This document shows, piece after piece, positions 34,350 through 45,568 of a stretch of DNA of 64,000 nt. Both the position numbers and the translations under genes were made by a program. The notes beneath the pieces are model-generated. The model worked only from the letters and a program-made list of their open reading frames with translations, did no database searches and was not told where the DNA came from. The stretch's first letter is position 1. The number at the start of each line of letters is the position of its first letter. The DNA is from Chinchilla lanigera (taxonomy: Eukaryota; Chordata; Mammalia; Rodentia; Chinchillidae), in assembly GCF_000276665.1 (NCBI RefSeq), contig NW_004955470.1:4646091-4710090 (forward strand), written 5' to 3'.

Positions 34350-35980
34350 GTGCGAGCTCTTCCATTGTGACCTGGCTGTGGGAAGTACAGCTGAGTCTGG
34401 CCTCCTGATATGACTGCAAGGTCTCCTAGCCTTGAAGTTCTCCTTTAGTTCCCATTGGTTTGTGCCTCTCCTTGCTCTGGAGTTCATCTCCAGCCTACGA
34501 ACTGGAGTTCCAAGGGAGTCTGAGAGAAGAGGAATCACCAGGGAAACAGCTCACAGCACTGATCACCAGATGCAACCTCAAAGCTCCTCAGAAGAGACCA
34601 TGACATGGGGGAAATGCAGAGTATACAGACGGCTGAATCCCTCTGCCCACAGCCTCTATCTGTGTGTGGCCCCATAGAAGTCTAGTAAATGCTATTGCCC
34701 CATATATAAAAATGTCATCCCCTGTGTTTTATAAGGAGAAAAAAATAACATGCTTGTGCACGTGTTGGGGGGTATGGGGATAGTTTCCCGTAAGGCCCTG
34801 CTCCTCTGCTTGGAGCCCTTCTGATCTTCCCCTGGGAGTCTGAAGTTCATTTGTTAGACTACAGTCTTCTAGGAACAGAAAAGACTTAAGACTTAGCTTT
34901 CTTGAGCATTAGATATAAACACCTAGACTTCTCCTACCTATGACAACTTATTTGGGTTGGCATCTCTGCTCATGGGTCCTGAGAAGGATAAGTAAATGAT
35001 CCCAGTGGTCTGCTTTTGTATCGAGCCCACGAGAGTAACAGGCCACTGGCCTCCTCGTGTACTGGGCATTGTAGCCACAGGGAAGACCTGAGAGGGAGGA
35101 TGTTTCAAAATACTGAGGAGCCCAGGAAGTCTCTCTGTGTGTCGGGCGGGGGGAATCTCTCTAAAATATGGCTGCAACAATAGCACTTGAAGAGCATTAC
35201 TGATGCCTGAATTCCTGCTGCATCCCATGGGAAAGGACCTGGCTCGTGGGAAGGGCACCCTGTGGGGTATTGAGGAAGTGTTTGGTGGGCAAAGGGATTG
35301 GCATCCTCAGAGCCCAGGTGAGCTTGAGCCTGGTTTCCGCTTTGCAGTATCCTCTGGGTTCCAGCGCAGCCATCTTTTGAAAGGTGCTAAGCTCCCTGGC
35401 CTTTATGAGGAGGGAGAGTGTGCTGGGAGGCCCTGGCAGGCTTATGGCTGCAGGCTGTGAGTGGTTGTTGGAATGAGAAGGCTATTCATCCGCAGCCCTG
35501 GTTCGAGGCTGCCAAGGAAGACTAACAGAGGGGCTCCTGCTCTCAGGAGAAGGGCGCCTGCCTACAGATTCTTGAGTTTAGGTCCTAGGTATGGGACTGA
35601 GGGGTTCCAAGCTGTAACACAGGTGTGGGATTTTGAATCGAAGGGAAGAACGGTGAATTTACTGAGTGTTGTAGGATTCTGGTGGGGTTGGCAGAGAGGG
35701 ACAAGGACTCAGAAGCCTGAGAGGCCAGACTGGTCAAGGGTGATGGGCAGGATCTTAGAATTATACTGGATCAATACCATGAAGAATGGTCACCACCAAG
35801 GAGGGAATCAGGAAAGCAAAATGGGCCAAACCAGGAAAGAGCTGTCATAGGTACAGGGAGGCTCTGGGGCTTAGATGCAAGGGCTGGGGTTGGTCAGAAA
35901 TGTTGCAGTGTTCAAAGTCGAATGACAAAGACAGAACTTTGCTCTGCCTCTTGCTGCCATTCTGGTTAACATTCTCCCCA
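34350..35980. other. Intron, no recognisable feature
   Basis: The 129-codon frame at 35461-35850 and others lack domain or splice support. No conserved exon recognised. Confidence 0.4.
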
Positions 35981-35982
35981 CC

Positions 35983-36062
35983 TCCCCACGGTACCAGGAA
36001 TCGAACTCACGACCTCATGCTTGCCAGGCAGGCGCTGTGCCGCTGAGCTAAATCCCCAGCCT
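35983..36062 (-). mobile_element. ID SINE (antisense)
   Basis: 'ggtaccaggaatcgaactca' and 'gccgctgagctaaatcccca' on +. A 7-bp direct repeat, AACATTC (35968-35974 and 36065-36071), may be its target duplication. The expected A tail is replaced by C-rich sequence. Confidence 0.85.
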
Positions 36063-36725
36063 CCAACATTCATTTTTGTTCCTTGAAGAACAGAGATGTT
36101 TATACCTGGAGGCCTTGGGGCTGAGAGAACAGGCTTTGACAGGGAGCAGCTGGTGTAGAAGCAGCCCACTCCTGTCTGTTTATTCTCCCCAACACAAAGC
36201 TGCACCTGGGGCTCCTTGGCCGGGCAGAACACAGGTTAAGGTGGGAAGCTACAGAACGAATGGCCCAGACAGAATCAGACATTTCCAGTGAAACCATAAA
36301 GGCTCCCCCTATTTTCTGTCGTTTGAGATGGGGAGCGGTTTTGACTCACTCTCCAGAGGGTGCATGGAACCCATGTGTTATTTCAGCTGGCTCAGCATTT
36401 AGGAAAGTGCTGGCTCAGAGAGGAAGTCTGGGTTCTGCTCTCCGGGAGCACAAAGGTCCTGGTTAAGGGAAGAATATTCCCTCTGGGAAGGCTCCACACA
36501 GCCATGCACCCTCCTGGGCCCCATGCTGGTCAGCTGTGTTGGCACCGGGTGAGGGAGCTGAGCCCTTTGGGCTGGGGGAGTCCCGGAAGTGGAAAGAGAG
36601 CCTTCCTTGGCCATCGTCTCTCCCTCTCCTGTCTGAGCTTGCTTTCACAATTGTTGGATTTGCACCGCTCACGAACAGGTGACCACTTTTCCTGTGACCC
36701 AGCACAACATGGTGGTTGAAAGCCA
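36063..36725. other. Intron, no recognisable feature
   Basis: Overlapping short frames on both strands only. Confidence 0.4.
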
Positions 36726-36729
36726 CCAT

Positions 36730-37030
36730 GATCTCAGAAGCAGAAGCTCCTGAACTCAGACCACCTGGCTCTCTCAGCTCTAGGGCTATGTCAGTTAACC
36801 TACTCGAGCCTCAGTTTCTTCATCTGTAGACTGGGCATGATAATAATAGCAATTCATACTCACGACTTTTCTGAGTATTAAAAGAATTCATTTTAAGGGG
36901 CTGGGGATTTAGCTCAGCGGCAAAGTGCCTGCCTGGCAAGTGCAAGGTCATGAGTTCGGTTCCCGGTACCAGAGAAAAACCAAAAAAAAAAACAAAACAA
37001 GGAATTCATTTTAGGTCATCATCCCAAAGA
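36730..37030 (+). repeat. MIR SINE interrupted by an ID SINE
   Basis: MIR phrases ('gagcctcagtttcttcatct', 'gactgggcatgataataata') run to 36895, and the flank resumes at 37002 after the ID insertion. Confidence 0.8.
36897..37001 (+). mobile_element. Young ID SINE
   Basis: Full ID with 'ggggctggggatttagctca', 'gttcggttcccggtacc', 'gagaaaaacc' and an A-rich tail. Flanked by a perfect 12-bp duplication 'gaattcatttta' at 36884-36895 and 37002-37013. Confidence 0.93.
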
Positions 37031-38300
37031 TAATCCTAAGGCCATTTGCTTTAACAGGCATTTTGGCAGTTGGGGAGGGCGTCAGGATAGGTGGCACGTT
37101 TGCTTTTGTCCCTTTCTCTCAATGTCTTTACTATGGGAGCAGAAGCAAGAGGCTGAAAGGCTGGGTGCAAGGGTGGGGGTGGGGCGGGTGGCCTCCACAT
37201 AGGCGCGTCCCAGGAGCTAAAAGTTGACAAAACACACAGTTCCGAAGCTGAGTGATAAAGTTAATGAATAACGAATGAGGGTACAGCCTTAGTAAAGAAA
37301 AGGAAATCCTGACTCATTGCTGGCTACAGCAATTTTCAGCTTCATAAAGCCCTGGGAGGAGAACATTTCTGCACCTGGATTTCAGATGCTTTGGTTATTG
37401 CATGAGCAAAGGAGCACTGCACACAGCGGGCAGGCAGAGCGGTCCCAAGCCGCCAAGGCTGCCTGGAGATGTATGAGCTGCAGGCCCTCGGAGATTCTGC
37501 TCCCTGTCTCGGGCCGTGGGGCATTTTAGGTGCCTGTGATAGCATGACTCTGTCCCTGTGATAAATCTGGGCTCAGGTGCAGTTTGGAAGCCCTTGTGAA
37601 TAACGGTGACGAACACAGGACCCCATTTAGAGCAACCTGTATGGGGCAATGCTATCACCAGAAAAAGGGTAGAATGTATTTGCTGGAAGAGTCATTTAAT
37701 GGCTTACTGAGTAATCTGGGAAAACAATTTCTCGCTGTTTGTTCCTCCTGCTACTAGATGGCTGGGTGGAAGAGAATCGCAACAGTCCTCACTCACCTCC
37801 CAGCAGGTGTTTTTTAAAGGCAGGGAGCTGGTGAGGAAAGGCTTGAGAAGGAGGCACAGGCAGGGGTTTTCCTGAGCCTGTTGGAGGAGGGCTGGGGCCG
37901 AAGGAGCCTGGTCTCAGTTCCCACTTGGCCATCTCCTGGCTCCTAGCCGGGCCCTCCGCCAGCCCTACCCCTATCTGCCCCCTTGGACACGCAGCCTGCC
38001 CTCCAGAGCCTCCTAACCAACAGGCGGCCCAAATATAAGTCCACCGGGCTCACTACCAGGTGAGTTTAAGCCTCAGGTTTGAAGTTAAGGGGAGACACTG
38101 GTAACTGTCTTCAGCTCATGAAAGTTTGGGATTAAAATTGAGCAGGCACCATGAATTCTAAAGGGATGGTGAAGCCCATTTATCTCCTAAAGCACAGTAA
38201 GTTTGCTGGGATCTGTTCCCCAGTTATTTGCAGAAAACAGTCAATTAGGGAGAGGTTGAGATAATGTATGTGCCTGGCTCTCCCTGGGTTTTTACTGTCT
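37031..38300. other. Intron, no recognisable feature
   Basis: A GC-richer segment at about 37860-38060 ends in an exon-like 'caccaggtgagttt' donor, but no frame here fits VWA3B. Confidence 0.4.
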
Positions 38301-38304
38301 GAAA

Positions 38305-38500
38305 TATATATACATATTTATATATATACACATATATATACATATTTATGTATATATAAATATATATAAATATATAAGTATATATAATATATAAAATAAC
38401 AATATATAAATAATAAATAATATATAAATATATATTTATGTATATATAAATATGTATATAAATATATGTGTGTATATAAAAATATGTATATATATGGAGT
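38305..38500. repeat. (TA)n-rich AT tract
   Basis: About 195 bp consisting almost only of A and T, with TATATA, TATTTA and TAAATA units. Confidence 0.95.
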
Positions 38501-38519
38501 GGTTAAAAATGCAGTGAAT

Positions 38520-38805
38520 GTTAAAACTTAATTTACTACAATAAAAGACATGCTGACATTAATCCCCCACGAAATACTCCCACTCACTTGGATCCCGCTT
38601 ATCCCACCGTTCTTGCCACTTTCTGCAGCAGTTCTGGAAGTCCTCTTTCCTGAGTGTCCTTATTGCCCTGCTGTGGCTGCCTTGATGTCCTGAATGGACT
38701 AAGAATGTTTACCGTTCATAATCATTTTGACTTTGGGGAAGCGCAGAAGTCACAGGGTACCAGATCCAGGGAATAAGGCGGGTGAGGACACAGTGTCATG
38801 TTGCT
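38520..38805 (-). pseudogene. Mariner transposase 3' end relic (antisense)
   Basis: The reverse complement retains mariner transposase features: a 'D-L-V-P-C-D-F' like stretch corresponding to the last catalytic region, then a fragment resembling the mariner C-terminus near the 'gaggacttccagaactgc' text. Stops interrupt the frame. Confidence 0.65.
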
Positions 38806-38869
38806 GCAAGCCTGCCTTTCTGTTGGATGGCCCTCAGCAGCAGCATTCACTGTATTTTTGATTATACCT

Positions 38870-39015
38870 CATAAAGACATTCATAAAAGAGGACTGCCAG
38901 AATTGCTTCACAAAGTAGCTGAAATGATGGAATAAGTGTGTTTGAAGCAAGGGAGAGTGTATTGAGGGGGATTAATGACACTGTTTTTTACTGTAGTAAA
39001 TGTTTTTAAATTTAA
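38870..39015 (+). pseudogene. Mariner transposase 3' end relic (sense), inverted partner
   Basis: 'agaggactgccagaattgct' through 'gggattaatgacactgtt' and 'ctgtagtaaatg' is a diverged inverted copy of 38525-38650. The two form a tail-out arrangement of mariner ends. Confidence 0.6.
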
Positions 39016-39377
39016 ACAGTCACCACATATTCTGATCATCCCTTATCTATGCATAAGCGTACATACACAAGTGTGAATAATCACCTTAGAACTCAGTCAA
39101 GAAGAGCAACCTGCATCTCCTTTTTCACAAGTGAAGAAACTGAAGCTGGATCACATGCCTGAGGCCCCAGAAGTCTTTAGTGGCTGGGGGAGGTGAACAC
39201 AGGAAAAGCAACATCCCACAGAAGAGCACGACTGCTATGGCTGAGTTTAGGGGAGCCATCACAAGGACCCCTCTGTGGGCTTCTCATCTCTCTAAATTAA
39301 GCAAAGAGCACTTCTGGGGGATTGTCTCCTAGCTGGGTGAGGTGGATTCCTGCATCTCCCAGAATCCTTGGTTAAAG

Positions 39378-39380
<3 letters not shown>
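39016..39380. other. Intron, no recognisable feature
   Basis: Nothing recognised besides possible decayed transposon flank at 39016-39070. Confidence 0.4.

Positions 39381-39423
<43 letters not shown>
39381..39423. repeat. (TG)n microsatellite
   Basis: About 21 uninterrupted TG units. Confidence 0.98.
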
Positions 39424-39425
<2 letters not shown>

Positions 39426-40108
39426 CTGTGTAGCTCCTGACACGGATTTCTCATTCTTCTGTTCTGCTCATGGGCTGGCATGATGTCATGGGGCACAGGG
39501 CATGGGGCGAGGCCTTGGGGACAGACCTGGATCCGAACCAGCTTTATAAAGTCAGGACAGCCTCATCTCCTTGGTGAGGCACGTGCTACCCTGCTGAGAT
39601 GAAAGCTGAGGAAGAACAGTGGGGACTGTGCCTTCTGTCCTCTTCTCTCCTTCTGTCCTCTTCTGCCTTCTGTCCTCACTGAGGATGGATGTGTTCGTGC
39701 TGCGCTGCAGAGTTCTGGCACTGCCTTTGGAAATGGCTAATAAGTTTCCTGCACATAGAAACTGTGCCAATACTTCCTTTGTTTCTTGACTTGAAAATAA
39801 CTGCTCCTAGCTGTGTAATGTATTCATGGCCCCAGGGGATGCTTTTCTCCAAATCTGCCGATTATATTCTTCTCATGCAATACAGGACATGGGGTCCACT
39901 GCTAGAGAACCTCTTGGCACCAGATCTTAAACATCTTGCTTGCTTCCTGACTTTGCCTCCGAGCTCCTCACAAAACACTGAGCAGTGCTGCAATTCCTTT
40001 TGCCTAATGTTTTTAAAGAAGCCGTTTTGTAGAAAGTATATTGCTGATGAGTCCAGTGAAAGGGCGAGACGTGGTAGAGACATAAACCATTGTGCCTCTA
40101 TTTTGCAG
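39424..40108. other. Intron before coding exon 5
   Basis: A frame open from 39689 continues into exon 5, but its intronic part lacks VWA3B similarity and an acceptor marks the true exon start at 40109. CT-rich 'tctgtcctcttct' repeats occur at 39630-39675. Confidence 0.5.
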
Positions 40109-40278
40109 ATTGAATCCATTTACTACTTTGTCGTGGGGGAAATTCCTGAGGAATCGAAGGAGCTTCTCTTTGAGAGGGCTTTGGAAATCCCATGTCTAGT
40201 CCACACAGTGTCCTTCAATGCCAGAGGGGAAGGAACCATTGCTTTCCTAAAGGACCTGAGTGCCAGGAGCCACAGCAG
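40109..40278 (+). CDS. VWA3B: VWA3B coding exon 5
   Basis: 170 bp, acceptor 'tctattttgcag', donor CAG|GTAGGC. It enters in phase 0, encodes residues 236-291 and leaves two bases of Arg292. IESIYYFVVGEIPEESKELL fits the fourth beta strand and following loop of a VWA fold, where many relatives have a 'TDG' type motif (here VVGEIP). ALEIPCLVHTVSFNARGEGT and IAFLKDLSARSHS fit the next strand and helix. Strong match to human VWA3B. The upstream intron is 6979 bp. Confidence 0.95.
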
Positions 40279-40470
40279 GTAGGCAGGAAATGTGCTTCTG
40301 AGCCGCAGTGGTAGGTGGCCTGTGCGTAGGAGCTCAACAGTGGGTCTTGCATTTTGTGCGGTCTTTTTGCCCAATCTGTTGCCATGTTCTTTCCCTCTTT
40401 ACAGTACAGTCTTTAGTCTCTGTGTGCCTTTATTTCTTTATCCTCTGTTAATCATGTCTTTCTGCTTCTT

Positions 40471-40571
40471 TTTTTTTTTTTTTTGGTTTTTCTCCGGTAC
40501 CAGGAACCGAACTCACGACCTTGCGCTTGCCAGGCAGGCGCTTTTGCGGCTGAGCTAAATCCCCAGCCCCT
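40471..40571 (-). mobile_element. Young ID SINE (antisense)
   Basis: T16 run, 'ggtttttctccggtaccagg', B box, 'gctgagctaaatccccagcc'. Flanked by a 14-bp duplication 'tctttctgcttctt' at 40457-40470 and 40572-40585. It lies about 190 bp downstream of coding exon 5. Confidence 0.93.
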
Positions 40572-40995
40572 TCTTTCTGCTTCTTGTAAGCCTGAAATTT
40601 TGACATTTTGGGGACTGCTGACTCTGGGGAGACTGCCTTCCCAGTGGTAGTCAATTCCTAGAGATGGTCAGGGACCAGCTAGGGGTGCACGTTTCATATG
40701 CAAACTAACTGATCAAGAGCTCTATTCTCAATCCTGTGTTTCAGGACAACAAAGGACCACTGTCCTCTAACCTAATCACTCTACGGCCAGGCACCAAACA
40801 AAGGGAGATAGCTCTGTCTCCTAGAGTGCACTGAGATTAGTCAAGTCAGCCAGTCCTAAACCTGCTACTTTGCCTCACCTGGCCCTTCCCAGGAAAACCA
40901 TAATAGAGCGTTTACCCACTGTTTCTCTTCATTCTGCAATCTCTTGACCAGTCCTGAGTGGGCTGGTGTGCTGGCTCCTCCTGAGAACTCCTTGG

Positions 40996-41355
40996 GCTGT
41001 GTGTTAGTCCACTTCCTGTTAGTATAACAATACCTTAGAGTAGACAATCAGTTTATAAATAGAAAATCTTGTTTTGACTCACAGTTCTGGAGAGTTCAAT
41101 TCATGACCAATAGGCTCTATTGCTTTGGAGCCATTGTGGAACAAAACACTCATCTTTTGCCAGACAGCAAAAATGATGAAGAAGAAGAAACTGGAATCCC
41201 ACAATCCCCAAGTGTACACCCTAGTGACCTAAAGACCTCCCATTAGGCCCCACCTCTTAAAGGTTCCACCATGTCCCAATAGTGCCGAGCTGGCAGCCAA
41301 GGCTTTAACACAGGGACCTTTTGGGGATATTCCGGGTACAAACTAGAGCAGTCTG
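40996..41355 (-). mobile_element. ERVL-MaLR-like LTR (antisense)
   Basis: 'gtgttagtccacttcctgtt', 'atcttgttttgactcacagt', 'ggccccacctcttaaaggtt' in antisense MaLR order. Diverged. Confidence 0.6.
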
Positions 41356-41535
41356 CCTTAACAAAATACCACGGACTGGGTGATTTAAACACAAAAATTT
41401 ACTTTTCAAGCTCTAAAAGCCAGGAAGAAATGGGAATCAAACTCACAACCTCGTGTTTGCCAGGCAGGCGCTGTGCCACTGAGTTAAATCCCCAGCCCCC
41501 TGGCATATCTTCTTCTTCTTACAAGGCCACTTATC
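41356..41535 (-). repeat. Older LTR fragment split by an ID SINE
   Basis: 'aacaaaataccacggactgg' and 'gatttaaacac' resemble the antisense start of an older MaLR LTR. An ID SINE at about 41429-41499 interrupts it. Confidence 0.5.
41429..41499 (-). repeat. ID SINE (antisense), 3' part lost
   Basis: 'tgggaatcaaactcacaacc' to 'gagttaaatccccagccccc'. T-run and linker are absent. Confidence 0.85.
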
Positions 41536-41557
41536 AAATCAGTGATCAAGAGCTCTA

Positions 41558-41600
41558 TTCTTATGAATTCATGTAACCCCATTCTTATGAATTCATGTAA
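41558..41600. repeat. Short tandem duplication
   Basis: 'attcttatgaattcatgtaa' occurs twice in direct succession. Confidence 0.9.
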
Positions 41601-41761
41601 CCTTTCTTATCTCCTTATAGAACCTGTTTCCAAATGTGGTCATACAGTTCAGTTCATAGCAGGAGCTGAGAGTGACAAATTGTCTTTTCAGCAGAGGTTG
41701 TCTGATCTGTTGGCCTCAGTGCACTTGAATAATAACAGATTTGAAAACATGTGTCTCTTTC

Positions 41762-41765
<4 letters not shown>

Positions 41766-41803
<38 letters not shown>
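41766..41803. repeat. (GT)n microsatellite
   Basis: About 19 GT units. Confidence 0.98.
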
Positions 41804-41806
<3 letters not shown>

Positions 41807-41914
41807 AAGTTAGGTCCCCTGTGGAAGAAGACCACCTACTTTTGTGGTAGCAAAGAGATTTACCGAGTGCTTTCCTAGGTTAGCCTGTCTGAAATTAGTA
41901 CAGTGTGTGCCCAC

Positions 41915-42170
41915 AGCATTTGTTCTCAAATGTAGGAGCTCGTCATAATGGCCGGGGGAGCTACTTAACTACACAGAGGCCTAGGATTCACCTTGCAGGG
42001 TGATCCCACTTAGTAGTGGAGAGCCTGGGAATGTGCATTTTTGCCCACCACTTTACATAAGAACTGCTTAGGGAACTTGATGGTAATGCAGATTTCAGGA
42101 CCACAGGCCCAGGGATCTTGAATATTAGGGTCTGAGGAGGGTCAGGAATCTTCATTTGTAATAAGATCAT
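41915..42170 (+). repeat. MER5-like (hAT-Charlie) relics
   Basis: Two adjacent segments carry 'gagcctgggaatgtgcattt' and 'aagaactgcttagggaactt' phrases typical of decayed MER5-type elements. Confidence 0.5.
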
Positions 42171-43260
42171 TAGAGATTCAGAGGCCCATGACTCTGGCTG
42201 CTCTTAAAGCACTTTGAAATGCTTTAACAACAGGTGCTTGACTTTGATTCTGGGGTTCTGAACACCCCAGTTCCAAAAGGGGCCTCCCTGTCCCATCTTC
42301 ACTAAGGAAGAGAGAAAAGGACAACTGGAACGGCCACCTCTCTTGCTTGTACTGTGCTCTGATCATCCGAAGCATGCTTTCGGGGCATGCTAGAGCCCAG
42401 GGAGTAATTTAGCATGGGAGGAGCTGCAATTCAGCTACTGAGTTTTGGTGGTCCTTGTTGCTCTCTTGATGTGCCTTGGGCGGTTGGACTCTGCTACAGC
42501 AGTTAATATTCAGCTGAAAACAGTGAATCCTGTGGGTCTCAGCTTGCAGAAAGCTGCATAGGCCTCATAGCCCTCCAACTGGTCTCTGGGGCTTCGTGCC
42601 CAAGGCTGTTTTGGGTGGAACCCCCAGTGCAGCCTCAGTGTTATATTCCAAGGGCTCTGTAAGCGCCTATTCCAGTGGTGGTATGCTCCTGCATGGGTGC
42701 ATCAGCAGCAGGAGGAAACCGCTGCCTTTTCTGTTCCCCTTTTCTAATCCGAGAACACATCACAGAGTGGGAAACCCTGGGCACCAAAAGCCCAGGCATA
42801 AGGATGTGGGACCTTCCAGGACAGACCTTGCCGATCCCTCCTCCTTGCCCTGCCAGGAGGTCACAGGAAGGATCTGGCCCTGTCTGCACTGGATGAAGCA
42901 CCTATCAGCATGGCCAGGCTGAGAGTCCCTTGGCCTGGGGTGAGGAGTGAATGAGGCTGATTTGCTCATTCCTGTCAAATCATTATCTGTGTCTCACCTG
43001 AAAATCTTTAGGAATAGGACTGAGATTTTCCATGGGCTAGGAGCTCCTAGACCTCTCATGACATTTGTTTATCTGCCCACCCATGCGACATTGCAGGAAT
43101 CTCTCTGATTGAATGAGTGGTGACAGGCAGGTGGAACTTTGCACATTACCTGAGACCTCCTCTGCCCACTGGAAACCATTGTTATGCTGGCACTAATTCT
43201 TTAGGTTCCAGTTAAGGGGTCTCAAGAGTGGGACTTAGCCCATCACCCTATGTGCCATGC
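42171..43260. other. Intron, no recognisable feature
   Basis: The 108-codon frame at 42596-42922 and the overlapping frames on the other strand lack domain or splice support. Confidence 0.4.
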
Positions 43261-43264
43261 CAGC

Positions 43265-43385
43265 ACTTATCAAGCTGTAGTGTGCATGTGAGTCCCCTGG
43301 GGATCTTGTGAAGTGAAGACTAACTCACCAGGTCTGGTTGGGGGCCTGGGAATGTGCATCCTTAATCAGCACCCAGGCCAGGCTA
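43265..43385 (+). repeat. MER5-like (hAT-Charlie) relic
   Basis: 'gtgtgcatgtgagtcccctg', 'gggaatgtgcatccttaatc' match the MER5 pattern. Confidence 0.6.
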
Positions 43386-43484
43386 CTGCTATTCCTTGAC
43401 CTACTCATTGAGCAGGCAGGCCTTAAACACTTGTCCATATCTGACAGAGTTCCTGTCATTAGTGCTTACGCTTGGATCTCTGGG

Positions 43485-43486
<2 letters not shown>

Positions 43487-43526
<40 letters not shown>
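43487..43526. repeat. (GT)n microsatellite
   Basis: 20 uninterrupted GT units. Confidence 0.98.
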
Positions 43527-43527
<1 letters not shown>

Positions 43528-43910
43528 CAGTGAAAGTTGACTGAACCTTGTCAGCAATAGTGAATTTAGCCAGTACCGCTCAAATCACTACCTTTCAACC
43601 CTGAGCCTGTGACACTGATGATCGCTCTTGGGGTTCCTGATTCATTAAAACTGAGTTGACATGGTGGAACCTGGAACAAAAGAACACACAGAGATATAGG
43701 GGATCATTTCCCCAGGATTATGAATTACTCTTTGGTTGAACTAATTACCCTCTCATGAAAAGAGATGACAAAGTACAAGGGAAAATGGAGAACATGGTTA
43801 AGGTTAAGATTCTCAGAAATAGGAAGAGGACATTCATGTCCTAGAAGAATTAACCATAATGCGCAGATGCCTCTCCACCAGCCTAATGTTGAACATCCTT
43901 CATGTTCCAG

Positions 43911-44026
43911 ATTCCATGCATTTGCAGAGAGAACAGAGTGCATAGAATTTCCTACATGCTCCACAAAGGATGATTACAGTGTGATTTCTTGGAATTCAAG
44001 GAAACTGAAAGGAAAACTCCCTCCAG
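43911..44026 (+). CDS. VWA3B: VWA3B coding exon 6 (last found in window)
   Basis: 116 bp, acceptor 'catgttccag', donor CCAG|GTACCT. The first base completes Arg292; 38 codons follow (293-330) and one base of Gly331 remains (phase 1). It encodes FHAFAERTECIEFPTCSTKD and DYSVISWNSRKLKGKLPPG. This ends the first VWA-like fold and enters the linker, as in human VWA3B. The human protein continues for several hundred more residues with further VWA and C-terminal domains, so the gene is cut by the window edge. I looked for the next exon to 64000 and did not find it; the following intron is therefore over 19.9 kb, or the exon is missed. Confidence 0.94.
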
Positions 44027-45175
44027 GTACCTGGAATCCAAACGGAGCAATGTAGTTTATATTGTTATAATTTCAGGTTAAGGAATAAAGTATTAGGTAG
44101 GCATCATATTTGCACACTACTTAGGTGGTACAAGGGTGTGGCTAATGGATGTTAATGATGAATTTGTCAGCCTAGCAACCAGGCCTGTTATTACAAATGC
44201 CGTAGGTGCCTGGGTCCACTGAGGCTGCAGAGGGAGGCACCACAGCTCTCAGGAGTCCTCCCGTCCTTCTGTGATGTTGCGGATCCAGTGAGTGGATGGA
44301 CTTGTTCCTGGGAGGGACTTTTATGGAAGCTGAATGAACCACCTTTTTCGTTCAAAGATTGCAATCTAGGGAATGAGGTCACAGCATTAGTGAGAAACAG
44401 CGCTGTGATTCAGAAAAGCACTAATGGAAGGTTAGTCAGAAAGCCAAGGACGTGGAAGTTTTTGTTGGGTTGAAGAAATTGCAAAGTGCCAAGGACACTG
44501 CATAGAAATCACAGAGAAACAGAGCAGGAAGCTGTCCTGTCATTAGATGACATGGCACAGTGGCTAGGCAGAAGTCTAACGCCCACCACAGTGAGCCTCC
44601 ACTCTCCGGTTTGTTTTAAGTTATCAAACAGATTTCAATATATGGCAAAGACTGCTCTGAGGTATGGGGAAATGCTGTAACCCGCAATTCAAAAAAGCTT
44701 CTTCAATTTGCATAATGGAGTTGCAAATGCTCCCAGGAGAAGTGTGCTGGGACTGTAAGGAGGAGGTAATTGCATTATCAGCTAGCTTGTCAGATGGGGA
44801 TAATGGCTAAGGGTTGGTCCAGGGCACACAGCTTTTGCAGAATTCAGTTCTTAGTAGCCCAAAGTAGAGCAAGGGAGAGGTTCTAGTAGAGCTTGTTGGA
44901 CCACTACTCTAGCAGTGATCAAACTGACACCTTTGATCGTGACTTGGAAATCTCCAGAGAATTTGAGAAGATGCCAAATGATAAGCCAGGTTGATGGCAG
45001 TTTAAGAAAAAATTAATTCAGGGTGTATGCCATACCTATGGCCAGTAATTTATAAGATTAAGCCTAGGGGGCACTGATTCGATCAGGATAAAGAATGTAT
45101 GATATCACCAGATCCCAAGGCTTGCCAGTTACTACAAATAGGGACCAATTTCAGCCTATGTGTTCCATGGGTTCT
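44027..45175. other. Intron 6, no recognisable feature
   Basis: Only short unsupported frames. Confidence 0.4.
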
Positions 45176-45568
45176 TAGTCTATTTCTGATGCTGTAATAG
45201 AATACACAAGACTAGGTAATTTATAAGGAACAGAGGTTTATTTGACCATAGTTCTGGAGGCTGGGAAATCTGAAGTATGGTGCTACGATCGGGCAATGGT
45301 TTTCATGCTATGTCACCCATGCAGGAAAGTAGAAGAGCAGAAAAGGGTAAAAGTTAGGGAGCAAAAGAAGGCTGAACTTGCTCTTACAACAAGTCTACTC
45401 TCTCAGTAACCAATCCACATCTGTGATAATGACAGTAATCCATGCATGAGAGCAGAGCCCTGTCGGCCTAACTACCACTTACTGGGCCCTACCTTCTAAT
45501 ATTTTTGAGTTGGTGATTAAGTTTCCAAAACGTGAAATTTGAGGGACACATTCAAATCATAGCACTTC
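45176..45568 (-). mobile_element. ERVL-MaLR LTR (antisense)
   Basis: 'cttagtctatttctgatgct', 'actaggtaatttataaggaa', 'agaggtttatttgaccatag', ending 'cacattcaaatcatagcac'. This is the antisense MaLR layout with the poly(A) signal in 'gtttattt'. Confidence 0.8.

Noticed and set aside
37982..38058. Exon-like segment ending in a GTGAGT donor
   Set aside because: The translation does not fit VWA3B between residues 235 and 236, which join directly.
39689..40108. Upstream extension of the coding exon-5 frame
   Set aside because: An acceptor at 40107-40108 and the match to VWA3B begin at 40109; the earlier residues do not fit the family.
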